Counted from the first letter of the stretch, positions 1 to 7,219 are shown. The stretch is 23,107 nucleotides of DNA from JADHUC01 sp964617665 (GCA_964617665.1 CAZUAH010000197.1:1-23107); one strand, 5' to 3'. Notes: generated by a model from the letters alone, not told the origin. A program made the numbers and translations.

Positions 1-2078
1 TCACGGCCTCGGCGGGCGGTTACGTGGACGGCGGCGATACGCTGGACGTGACGGACCACGAGACGCTGACGGTGGCGATTGCGGCGGCTTCGATCGCCGA
101 GAACGCGGGCCTGGCAGCGACCACGGCCACGGTGACTCGCAGCAACACGGACACAGGCGCGGCGTTGACGGTGACACTCGTGAATGGCGCCGACACGGAG
201 ATTGGTATTCCGGCCAGTGTGATCATTCCGGCGGACGAGTCATCGGTCACGTTCGCCATCGACGCGGTGGACGACGCCTTGTTGGACGGCACTCAGACCG
301 CGACGGTCACGGCTTCGGCGGGCGGGTATGTAGACGGCAGCGATACGCTGGACGTGACAGACCACGAGACGCTGACGGTGGCCATTGCGGCGGCTTCGAT
401 CGTCGAGAACGCCGGTGCGGCAGCGACCACGGCGACGGTAACCCGCAATAACACGGACCTCGGCGCGGATTTGGTGGTGACGCTGACCAACGGCGATGAC
501 ACGGAGATCGGTAATCCGGCCAGTGTGATCATTCCGGCGGACGAATCGTCGGTCACGTTTGATATCGACGCAGTGGACGACGACTTGCTGGACGGCACAC
601 AGACCGTGACGATCACGGCTTCGGCGGGCGGGTATGTAGACGGCAGCGATTCGCTGGACGTGACGGATCACGAGACGTTGACGATGGCCGTTGCAGCGGC
701 TTCGGTTGCGGAGAACGCCGGTCCGGCAGCGACCACGGCCACGGTGACTCGCAGCAACACGGACACGGCGGCGGCATTGACGGTGAGCTTGACCAACGGC
801 GACGACACGGAGATCAGTATTCCGGCCAGTGTGATCATTCCGGCGGACGAATCGTCGGTCACGTTTGATATCGACGCAGTGGACGACGACTTGCTGGACG
901 GCACACAGACCGTGACGATCACGGCCTCGGCGGGCGGTTACGTGGACGGCGGCGATACGCTGGACGTGACGGATCACGAGGATCAGGATGGGGATGGCGT
1001 ATTGGACCAGATCGAGGACGGAGCACCGAACGGCGGTGACGGGAACGACGATGGCATTCCGGACCGGGAACAGAAGAACGTCGCTTCGCTGCCTTGCTTC
1101 ACAGGGGAAGGATACGTCATCTTGACTGCTTCCCAGGAGATCTCACTGACTGATACAGACGCGGCGGACAACCCGTCACCGGGCGACGCCCCAAACGGCG
1201 TGAGTTTCCCCGCCGGTTTCGTCGAGTTCGGCGTAGATGGGATCGCACAGGGCGGCTCCGTCGTGGTTACCGCATATGTCGAGACGACGGCCAACACGTA
1301 CTACAAGTTCGGACCGACACCGGGCAATCCGGCGCCTCACTGGTATCCGTTCATGTACGATGGATCAACCGGTGCAAAGATCTACTCGGACCGAGTGGAG
1401 CTTCACTTCGTGGACGGCGAGCGTGGTGACGACGATCTGATCGCAGACGGCTCGATAATCGGCGTCGGCGCTCCTGGCGCAGCGGATTATCCATGGCAGA
1501 ACCCGATTTCTCCTGAAGACGTGAACAACGACGGGCTGGTTTCATCGCTCGACGTACTCGCATTGATCCAGCGAATCAACACGAGCGGGATCGGGCAGTT
1601 GCCGCCGATACCGAGCGGCAATGACTCCATACCATCCTTCTGGGACGTGAGCAGCGACAATCAGCTCAGCCCGGTGGACGTCTTGGAGGCGATCCAATAC
1701 ATCAATGCGAATACGGGCGGCGAAGGCGAGCCAAGTGGCGAACATGCACATGCTCAATGGGAACCACCTGCTCGCGAGACGATACATGCCGCGTGGCACG
1801 GCACGTCGACAATGCCGCCCGTCTCGATCTCTGTGACTTCCAGCTCTGGGGACCGTTTTCTCGATGCTGCAAGCGTTCATGGGTCCACGGCGATATCTGC
1901 TCGCGGAATGCCGCATAAGAAGGCCGGGCTCAACGCGGCCAGCTGCACCAATTGTGCAGAGCCGACCCCGAAGACCAATGTGGACGCTGTATCAGAAATC
2001 TCATCAGAACAAGAGTTGGGATCCGATCTCGATGACGATTTGCTGTCCCTGCTGGCTGAAGACGGATTACGCGGATAA
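1..2078 (+). CDS. Calx-beta repeat / choice-of-anchor U / dockerin surface protein (5' partial)
   Basis: The reading frame is open from base 3, so the start lies upstream of the window; the GTG at 24 is internal. Order of parts, counting from the codon at 24: three Calx-beta-like repeats of 102 aa each (ending in TASAGGYVDG and LDVTDHE) to about residue 318; an acidic Ca-binding DxDxDG stretch (about 319-350, DQDGDGVLD and GDGNDDGIPD); a choice-of-anchor U-like domain (about 351-490, FPAGFVEFGVDGI and HWYPFMYDG); and a type I dockerin-like pair (from about 499, DVNNDGLVSSLDVL and VSSDNQLSPVDVLEAI). A low-complexity tail of about 110 residues ends in an acidic Leu-rich motif, LDDDLLSLLAEDG. 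Such proteins are exported, Ca-dependent adhesion or surface proteins in planctomycetes, where dockerins occur without classical cellulosomes. Its ligand is unknown. Architecture is fairly certain; role is inferred. Confidence 0.85.
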   Translation, partial: TASAGGYVDGGDTLDVTDHETLTVAIAAASIAENAGLAATTATVTRSNTDTGAALTVTLVNGADTEIGIPASVIIPADESSVTFAIDAVDDALLDGTQTATVTASAGGYVDGSDTLDVTDHETLTVAIAAASIVENAGAAATTATVTRNNTDLGADLVVTLTNGDDTEIGNPASVIIPADESSVTFDIDAVDDDLLDGTQTVTITASAGGYVDGSDSLDVTDHETLTMAVAAASVAENAGPAATTATVTRSNTDTAAALTVSLTNGDDTEISIPASVIIPADESSVTFDIDAVDDDLLDGTQTVTITASAGGYVDGGDTLDVTDHEDQDGDGVLDQIEDGAPNGGDGNDDGIPDREQKNVASLPCFTGEGYVILTASQEISLTDTDAADNPSPGDAPNGVSFPAGFVEFGVDGIAQGGSVVVTAYVETTANTYYKFGPTPGNPAPHWYPFMYDGSTGAKIYSDRVELHFVDGERGDDDLIADGSIIGVGAPGAADYPWQNPISPEDVNNDGLVSSLDVLALIQRINTSGIGQLPPIPSGNDSIPSFWDVSSDNQLSPVDVLEAIQYINANTGGEGEPSGEHAHAQWEPPARETIHAAWHGTSTMPPVSISVTSSSGDRFLDAASVHGSTAISARGMPHKKAGLNAASCTNCAEPTPKTNVDAVSEISSEQELGSDLDDDLLSLLAEDGLRG
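3..980 (+). repeat. 306-bp tandem repeats encoding Calx-beta-like units
   Basis: Units start at 3, 309 and 615, each exactly 306 bp (102 codons), with a fourth, truncated copy at 921-980. Conservation is at nucleotide level: 515-619 equals 821-925 with no mismatch (105 bp), and 1-55 equals 919-973. More copies probably lie upstream of the window. The unit length in whole codons keeps the frame, so copies can be gained or lost without breaking the protein. Confidence 0.93.
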
Positions 2079-2107
2079 CGGCAGTGACGAGGCTGTTGAG
2101 TGCCGTT
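2077..2107 (+). terminator. Weak possible terminator hairpin after the surface protein gene
   Basis: AACGGCA (2077-2083) and TGCCGTT (2101-2107) form a perfect 7-bp stem with a 17-nt loop just at the stop codon. There is no T-run behind it, so an intrinsic terminator is only a weak call. Confidence 0.2.
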
Positions 2108-2153
2108 GCAGTTAGGATCACGCAAGCCCATCTAGTTCCGCCACCGATTGAGA

Positions 2154-2182
2154 TTGACCGAGGGTGGGATACACTACATATT
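2154..2182 (+). promoter_or_regulatory. Candidate sigma70-type promoter for the ROK-scpB-GH97 unit
   Basis: TTGACC (2154-2159, 5 of 6 to consensus) is followed by a 17-nt spacer and CATATT (2177-2182, 4 of 6). The predicted start near 2189 gives a leader of about 50 nt before the TTG at 2240. This is the only good-looking promoter in the 161-bp gap between the surface protein and the kinase gene. Confidence 0.45.
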
Positions 2183-2239
2183 CTCTCTCGCTTCCCGCGA
2201 GTATGGAACCCATGGAAGCGATCGAGCAAGTGAGCAGCA

Positions 2240-3289
2240 TTGGAACTACCCGTGTACCTCGGCATAGAAATCGGCGGAACGAAGCTGCAATTGGGCGTCG
2301 GGGCTGGCGATGGCTCCGATTTGGCTGCGTTGGAGCGTCTGGAAGTCGAGCCAAAACGCGGGGCTGCGGGAATTATCGAGCAGATCGAGAGGACGGCTTG
2401 CGAACTGATCCAGCGATTTGGCGTCCAGAGCATTGGCATCGGCTTTGGCGGGCCGGTGGATTCGACATCTGGAACCGTGCTCAAAAGCCACCAAATCGAT
2501 GGCTGGGACGATTTCGAGTTGGCGGCTTGGTGCGACCGTAGCTTCGGGCTTCCGACTGTCATAGGAAACGATTGTGACACCGCTGCTTTGGCCGAGGCCA
2601 AGTACGGGGCAGGGTGGGCCAAGGGTTCTCTTCTCTACGTGACGGTCGGCACGGGCATCGGAGGCGGCTTTGTCGTTGATGGAACATTGCATGGTTCGGG
2701 GCGTCCGGCCGTCGCGGAAATCGGGCACCTTCGCCCTGGCTTGCACGCCGATCGCCCGGATGCCACGGTGGAATCACTGGCCAGCGGATTGGGAATCGCC
2801 GCTGCGGTCAAAGCGAGGATCAGTGGTGGAGTGGCATTGTCATTCGAGGCACGCCAGCGGACCAGGTTGCGTGTGAGCCATCCCACAGATGGCGAGGTAA
2901 CTGTGACGGACGATGTCGAGGAAGAATACAAGCTGGATCTACTAGAACGAGCGGGGGGAGACATCGAGGAGTTGACGGCCAAGATCATTGGCCAGGCCGC
3001 CGTCGAAGGCAACCAGATTGCGATTGAATCGATTGCGCACGCCGCACAGGTCCTCGGCTGGGCGATCGCCCAGGTGATTACGCTGTTGGCACCAGAGGTT
3101 GTCGTGGTTGGCGGCGGGGTTTCGCTGATAGGAGAGCAGTTATTCTTCGCGCCGCTGCGCGAGGAAGTCGAGCGGTACGTGTTCCCTCCACTGACCGAAG
3201 CATATCAGATCGTTCCAGCTTCGTTGGGCGAACTAGCAGTCGTCCACGGCGCAGTAGCGTTAGCGGTCTCGGCAATAGAAAACGATTGA
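2240..3289 (+). CDS. ROK family sugar kinase (glucokinase-like)
   Basis: 349 aa, close to the usual ROK length. ROK enzymes phosphorylate a hexose or aminohexose with ATP in the cytoplasm; some members are repressors, but no helix-turn-helix precedes the fold here. Visible motifs: the phosphate loop LGIEIGGTK (residues 7-15), GNDCDTAALAEA (109-120) with Asp111 as the likely catalytic base, TVGTGIGGGFV (135-145), EIGH (160-163) and a C-terminal VVVVGGGVS adenosine-side motif. The usual ROK zinc cluster CxCGxxGCxE after EIGH is absent, replaced by a Cys-free stretch. An in-frame stop at 2231 limits the start to TTG 2240 or GTG 2252; both keep all motifs. The gene sits 24 nt before scpB and in line with a GH97 gene, suggesting that it may use the sugar freed there. 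Substrate is not determined. Confidence 0.88.
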   Translation: MELPVYLGIEIGGTKLQLGVGAGDGSDLAALERLEVEPKRGAAGIIEQIERTACELIQRFGVQSIGIGFGGPVDSTSGTVLKSHQIDGWDDFELAAWCDRSFGLPTVIGNDCDTAALAEAKYGAGWAKGSLLYVTVGTGIGGGFVVDGTLHGSGRPAVAEIGHLRPGLHADRPDATVESLASGLGIAAAVKARISGGVALSFEARQRTRLRVSHPTDGEVTVTDDVEEEYKLDLLERAGGDIEELTAKIIGQAAVEGNQIAIESIAHAAQVLGWAIAQVITLLAPEVVVVGGGVSLIGEQLFFAPLREEVERYVFPPLTEAYQIVPASLGELAVVHGAVALAVSAIEND

Positions 3290-3313
3290 TCCAAACGAAG
3301 GAAGTGGCGTCAC

Positions 3314-4072
3314 GTGGCGGAACAGCAAGACGAAAATGACCAGGAATTCGGGCCCGAGGCGTTTCGTGCCGCATCGCCGGACGACCAGGGATTGTCTCTG
3401 GACGAGTTGAGTCAGGCTTACGCAGATTTGCTTGACGGTGGGGACGATCCATTCGCCGAAGCATCGGAATCGGAAGAATCGACCGGTGTGGCAGCCGTCG
3501 TTGAGAAACTGGCGGACGAAGAGGAGGAACAGCAGCCCGAAGAACAAGAATCGTATTGCGAGATCTCGCCTCGCAGCATTCTTGAGGCCATGCTCTTTGT
3601 CGGGCACCCGGACAACAAGCCGTTGACCAGCGAAAAGGTCGCTTCCTACATGCGAGGCGTTCGTCCGCGGGAGATTGACGAGTTGGTCAAGGAGGTTAAC
3701 GAGAGCTATGAAGACGACGGCTCTCCCTACCGAATCGAATCGGTAGGTGCCGGCTATCGTATGGCGTTGTTGGACGAATTCAGTTCTCTGCGTGACAAGT
3801 TCTACGGGCGCAACAAGATGGCGAAGCTTTCGCAAGCGTCCATCGACGTATTGGCAATCGTTGCCTACAAGCAACCGCTGACACGCGACGACGTGGACTC
3901 GCTGCGCGGCAAACCCAGCGGCACCATCCTGACACAGTTGGTCCGTCGTCGATTGCTGCGCATGGAGCGTCCCAACGAGAAGCCGCGCACCCCACGCTAC
4001 CACACGACCGACCGCTTTCTTGAGTTGTGCGGGCTGGAGAGCATTCGCGACCTGCCCGAAAGCCTGGACTGA
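3314..4072 (+). CDS. scpB: SMC-Scp complex subunit ScpB (segregation and condensation protein B)
   Basis: 252 aa, GTG start. ScpB is a winged-helix partner of the ScpA kleisin and SMC, acting in chromosome organisation and segregation. The conserved part runs from about residue 84: ISPRSILEAMLFVGHPDNKP (first winged helix) and then LSQASIDVLAIVAYKQPLTRDDVDSLRGKPSGTILTQL in the second, ending in the typical TTDRFLELCGLESIRDLPES. The first 80 residues are an acidic, low-complexity extension rich in Glu, Asp and Gln that is not part of the ScpB fold; similar long extensions are common in planctomycetes as far as I recall. No scpA lies next to it in the window. It is placed between the ROK kinase (24 nt upstream) and GH97 (34 nt downstream), so it is probably co-transcribed with both. 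Confidence 0.9.
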   Translation: MAEQQDENDQEFGPEAFRAASPDDQGLSLDELSQAYADLLDGGDDPFAEASESEESTGVAAVVEKLADEEEEQQPEEQESYCEISPRSILEAMLFVGHPDNKPLTSEKVASYMRGVRPREIDELVKEVNESYEDDGSPYRIESVGAGYRMALLDEFSSLRDKFYGRNKMAKLSQASIDVLAIVAYKQPLTRDDVDSLRGKPSGTILTQLVRRRLLRMERPNEKPRTPRYHTTDRFLELCGLESIRDLPESLD

Positions 4073-4106
4073 CAGCAGTGCTCTTTTTTCCTCGGAGGAA
4101 TCGTTG

Positions 4107-6014
4107 ATGAAGACACCAGGAGTTTGTGCCGTTTCCGCTCTCTTCATGCTACTGGCGACCAACACACCTGCAGCCGAAGTGAAATCGCCGGACGGCGATG
4201 TGGTCGTCGCGTTCAAGACCGGCGACCAAGGCGAGCTTTTGTATTCCGTCGGGTACAAGGGAAAGCTCGTTCTGCTCGAGTCGCGTTTGGGACTGCAATT
4301 GCAGGACGCTCCGTCGATCAATGACGGCTTCCATATCGTTAACGTCGCGCATGGCACGCACGACGAGAGCTGGAAGCCGGTGTATGGCGAGAGGAGCATG
4401 GTACGCGACCATTACAATCAGATGTTGGTCGAATTGTCGGACAACCGACAGCCGCCGCGACGTTTGTCGCTGACGTTCCGGGCCTACGACGAAGCTGTAG
4501 CATTCTGCTATACGGTCCCGAAACAGGACCATGCGAAAGAAATCCACATCACGAAAGAAAACAGCGAGTTCCGTTTTGTCTGCGATTATCGGGCCTGGGC
4601 TGTGTACAGCGCGCAGGGCAAATACGAAGAGACCTCAGTTGGCAACATCAAGGCGGGATGTGAGCGTCCTTTGGTCGTCGAGATCGACAATGGGACGTAT
4701 GTGGCCGTTGGTGAAGCTCGTCTGGTCGACTACGCCCGCATGAAACTGGCGCCGCTCGACGGAGCCGCGTTCGCTTTGGTGAGCCAGTTGAGCAGCCACG
4801 TGAGAACCAAGTTGCCGCTGAAAACTCCTTGGCGAGTCGTGATGGCAGCCGAAAGTCCGGGCGAACTCTTGGAAAATAGCGATGTCTTTCTGAACTTGAA
4901 CGACCCCTGCGCGATCGAGGATACGTCCTGGATCAAGCCGGGCAAAGTGATTCGTGAAGTGACGTTGACCACCAACGGCGGAAAGGCGTGTGTCGATTTC
5001 GCAGTGCGGCACAACCTGCAATACGTCGAATTCGACGCCGGTTGGTACGGACACGAGTATTCGGACGAATCGGACGCCCGGACCGTGACTGTGGATCCAA
5101 AACGATCGCCAGGCCCGTTGGATCTGCCGGAAGTGATTCGCTACGCCGACGAGCGCGGCATCGGGATCCTGTTGTACGTTAATAGGCGTGCCCTCGAGCG
5201 GCAGTTGGACGAGATTCTGCCTTTGCTCCAGAGTTGGGGGATTAAGGGTGTGAAATACGGCTTCGTTCGCGTCGGCTCGCAAGAGGCAACTGCATGGTTG
5301 CACGAAGCCGTACGAAAGGCCGCGAAGCATCGGCTGATGGTCGACGTACACGACGAGTATCGACCGACGGGCTATTCGCGAACATACCCAAACTTCATGA
5401 CGCAGGAAGGAATCGGCGGCGACGAAACAAGCCCGACAAATCGCCAGACACTGACGATTCTGTTCACTCGCATGCTCGCCGGAGCGGGCGACAACACGAT
5501 TTGCTACTACGACGCACGTGTCGGCCGCAATGCCTGCCATGCCTATCAATTGGCAAAATCCGTTTGCCTGTACAGCCCCTGGCAGTTCTTGTACTGGTAC
5601 GATCGCCCGCCGAGTTCGCCGCAGGAGAAAGGCGGGGCCGGCGGCTCGAAGCATCTGATCGGTGACGAACCGGAGTTGGAATTCTTCGACCACGTGCCCG
5701 CAGTCTGGGACGAGACGCGCGTGATCCACGGCAAGATCGGCCAATACGCCGTGATCGCACGGCTAAGCGGTAAGCAGTGGTTTGTTGGTCTGATGAACGC
5801 CGACGAGCCGCGTACGCTGGAAGTGCCGTTGGACTTCCTGTCGAAGGATGAAAAATACACAGCTCACATTTATCGGGACGACGAATCCGTTGATAGTCGC
5901 ACTCACGTGCGCATCGAGAGACGCCCTGTGGATGCCAAGACGGTATTGACGGTATCACTGTCGGCCAAGGGGGGACAAGCGATACGAATCGTACCCGCGG
6001 CTGACGGCTCTTGA
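4107..6014 (+). CDS. Exported glycoside hydrolase family 97 protein (alpha-glucosidase/alpha-galactosidase-like)
   Basis: 635 aa, typical for GH97. Start ATG 4107 is set by a strong ribosome site GGAGGA (4094-4099, 7-nt spacing) and by a signal peptide that begins there (MKTPGVCAVSALFMLLATNTPAA, cleavage near residue 23). An N-terminal beta-sandwich leads into the TIM barrel: LNDPCAIEDTSWIKPGK, EFDAGWYGHE, GVKYGFVRVGS, VDVHDEYRPTGYSRTYPN and MTQEGIGGDE. GH97 enzymes cleave alpha-glucosides or alpha-galactosides with Ca2+. At the site where retaining members have a nucleophile Asp (VKxDF), this protein has Gly385 (VKYGF), while Glu434 (TQEG) and Glu440 are kept; that pattern points to the inverting SusB-like group, although the wider motif differs from SusB. 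It acts outside the cytoplasm. Substrate is not fixed by sequence alone. Confidence 0.9.
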   Translation: MKTPGVCAVSALFMLLATNTPAAEVKSPDGDVVVAFKTGDQGELLYSVGYKGKLVLLESRLGLQLQDAPSINDGFHIVNVAHGTHDESWKPVYGERSMVRDHYNQMLVELSDNRQPPRRLSLTFRAYDEAVAFCYTVPKQDHAKEIHITKENSEFRFVCDYRAWAVYSAQGKYEETSVGNIKAGCERPLVVEIDNGTYVAVGEARLVDYARMKLAPLDGAAFALVSQLSSHVRTKLPLKTPWRVVMAAESPGELLENSDVFLNLNDPCAIEDTSWIKPGKVIREVTLTTNGGKACVDFAVRHNLQYVEFDAGWYGHEYSDESDARTVTVDPKRSPGPLDLPEVIRYADERGIGILLYVNRRALERQLDEILPLLQSWGIKGVKYGFVRVGSQEATAWLHEAVRKAAKHRLMVDVHDEYRPTGYSRTYPNFMTQEGIGGDETSPTNRQTLTILFTRMLAGAGDNTICYYDARVGRNACHAYQLAKSVCLYSPWQFLYWYDRPPSSPQEKGGAGGSKHLIGDEPELEFFDHVPAVWDETRVIHGKIGQYAVIARLSGKQWFVGLMNADEPRTLEVPLDFLSKDEKYTAHIYRDDESVDSRTHVRIERRPVDAKTVLTVSLSAKGGQAIRIVPAADGS

Positions 6015-6035
6015 CGCCGCCGCGATCTTGCCACT

Positions 6036-6140
6036 CGTTCCCGAGTTCCGTTTTGGGAACGCAGACTTGAGAAGCTCTACTTCCCAGCATCCGAAGCGGA
6101 GCTTCGGGGATATGGGTACCCAAGCCGGAGCTTGGGTACC
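6036..6140. repeat. Cluster of three short palindromic (REP-like) hairpins
   Basis: Three stem-loops follow one another: CGTTCCC/GGGAACG (6036-6042 and 6055-6061); CCGAAG-CGGAG-CTTCGG (6091-6107); and GGTACCCAAG-CCGGAG-CTTGGGTACC (6115-6140, perfect 10-bp stem). The second and third share the loop core CGGAG and the flank AAG/CTT, so they look like relatives of one element. They lie just after the GH97 stop, where they may also stabilise or end the transcript, although no T-run follows. Confidence 0.75.
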
Positions 6141-6148
6141 AGTGTAAT

Positions 6149-6262
6149 TACCCCGCCAAGTACGTGCGCCACTACGAATCTCATCTGTTCATCGCCGTCC
6201 CCGACAGCGACTTGGCCAGGAAGGACGCGACGTTTCGCGTCGAAATCCAAGAGAGATGGTAG
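6149..6262 (+). pseudogene. AbfB-like C-terminal gene remnant
   Basis: Reading from TAC 6149 to TAG 6260-6262 gives 37 residues with a protein-like pattern: YPAKYVRHYESHLFIAV, then LARKDATFRVEIQERW and stop. The RHY and RKDATFRV elements resemble the arabinofuranose-binding AbfB module (PF05270), found at the end of secreted glycosidases. No start codon or upstream coding sequence remains; the hairpin cluster abuts it at 6140. It is best read as the tail of a lost carbohydrate-active enzyme gene. The family match is by eye and could be wrong. Confidence 0.45.
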
Positions 6263-6424
6263 GCGTCACTGCACCGAAACGCACGGTAGGCAGCGTTCGT
6301 CCGGCTAACGGCAACTCACTCGCCATGGGATATCACGCGGTCTCCGCTGCTCGACCTGTGACAAAATGGGTAAGACAGCCAGTCTTTTGCTGTTGCGTCG
6401 ACTCTTCGCCTGCCACAAGAAGTC

Positions 6425-6455
6425 CTGATCGAAACGCCTGTAATAGTTCGATCAG
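6425..6455. repeat. Perfect 9-bp inverted repeat, possible operator
   Basis: CTGATCGAA (6425-6433) and TTCGATCAG (6447-6455) are exact reverse complements separated by 13 nt. The right arm runs into GATAAT (6455-6460), a 5 of 6 match to a -10 box about 100 bp before the Cys-rich protein gene; no convincing -35 accompanies it. An operator or a short transcribed hairpin are both possible. Confidence 0.35.
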
Positions 6456-6561
6456 ATAATCCAATGGCAAGGATTGTGCCCAATTTGACGATCTGTGCGA
6501 TTAGCACGGCACCGCCAATCGGTTGATGGATTCCCTTGAAGTCGGGTTTGGAGTACCTCGC

Positions 6562-7176
6562 ATGAAATCACAATATCCTATCTCACTATTCGTTGTTGGC
6601 TTGTTGGTATTCGGGGCGACTTCAAGTGCATGGTCCCAGGACTGCTGCAAACGCGTATACCGCCCACCGCTCAAGGTTTCATACGGCTATGATTCCTGCA
6701 AGACGTGCTGCTCGAATCCAGTGATCGAGTTGCTAAAGGGCATAGATTGCACATTGCAGAGATTACTGCCCTGCCCCAAATCTTGCTGTAAGACGGCTTG
6801 CGACGCGAAGCTGATGCCCAAAGCCAAGCCGAGTTGTGGCTGTGGAGTTCCCGCCGCTCCAGGCCTGATGGAACCTAGCCCAGATCCGTTCATGGACGAT
6901 GAACTTCAGCCACCTCCGGTACCAGCCATTGAGGCGAAACACACGCCGGAAGACTTCAAGGTAGCCCGACGTACCAGCCACAGTGCACCTTCTCGAGCGT
7001 CCAGCAATCTTCCGCAACGGTTCAAACCGGTGAACGCGTCGCCGTTATCGAAGGCTCTGGTAGGGCAGAAACCAGTTGTCGACAAAGACGCGGCGACCGC
7101 CGCGGAAGATGAGGTTGAGAAAGGAAGACGACCACTGTTTAAGTCCGTTCGTTTGGCCGAATTCGTTCTTCCGTAG
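6562..7176 (+). CDS. Secreted cysteine-rich hypothetical protein
   Basis: 204 aa from ATG 6562, chosen because GGAG (6550-6553) stands 8 nt before it and a signal peptide begins there (MKSQYPISLFVVGLLVFGAT, cleavage near A23 or S25). A longer frame from 6523 would add 13 residues in front of the signal. The mature N-terminal third holds 12 cysteines in clusters (DCCKR, SCKTCC, PCPKSCCKTAC, SCGCG), which suggests disulfide cross-linking or metal binding outside the cytoplasm. The remainder is Pro/Ser/Lys-rich and probably disordered. I recognise no family. A structural envelope role is plausible because planctomycete walls contain Cys-rich proteins, but that is only inference. It is a single gene, closed by a strong terminator at 7220-7250. 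Confidence 0.75.
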   Translation: MKSQYPISLFVVGLLVFGATSSAWSQDCCKRVYRPPLKVSYGYDSCKTCCSNPVIELLKGIDCTLQRLLPCPKSCCKTACDAKLMPKAKPSCGCGVPAAPGLMEPSPDPFMDDELQPPPVPAIEAKHTPEDFKVARRTSHSAPSRASSNLPQRFKPVNASPLSKALVGQKPVVDKDAATAAEDEVEKGRRPLFKSVRLAEFVLP

Positions 7177-7219
7177 GCCCATACGGCGGAAGAACCTGAT
7201 GCGGGTTGATATGGCGAAC

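Larger units (their letters stand above)
6015..6561. other. 547-bp region without intact gene
   Basis: This stretch contains the hairpin cluster (6036-6140), the AbfB-like remnant (6149-6262) and a perfect inverted repeat (6425-6455). Between 6263 and 6424 nothing recognisable is seen. Short frames here (for example 6256-6459 on plus) have no motif, no ribosome site and no partner, and I do not call them. Confidence 0.6.

Noticed and set aside
240..977. Minus-strand open frame of 245 codons across the Calx-beta repeats
   Set aside because: It is antisense to a clearly coding repeat; its own repeats and Arg-rich composition are by-products of the tandem DNA.
3..980. CRISPR-like or satellite interpretation of the repeats
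   Set aside because: Unit length is 306 bp with no unique spacers, and the repeats are in frame inside a protein.
4083..4088. T-run after scpB as an intrinsic terminator
   Set aside because: Only a 5-bp stem with a loop of about 35 nt can be drawn before it, and the GH97 ribosome site follows at once.
4020..4106. Upstream extension of the GH97 frame into scpB
   Set aside because: It would put 29 residues ahead of a good signal peptide and ignore the GGAGGA site serving ATG 4107.
3260..4399. Minus-strand open frame of 379 codons over scpB and the GH97 start
   Set aside because: It spans two genes with solid family motifs on the plus strand and has no recognisable domain.
4635..5744. Minus-strand open frame of 369 codons inside GH97
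   Set aside because: Antisense shadow of the GH97 barrel; no motif and no ribosome site.
6256..6459. Short plus-strand open frame of 67 codons in the gene-free region
   Set aside because: No motif, no ribosome site, and it overlaps the inverted repeat; composition is not gene-like.
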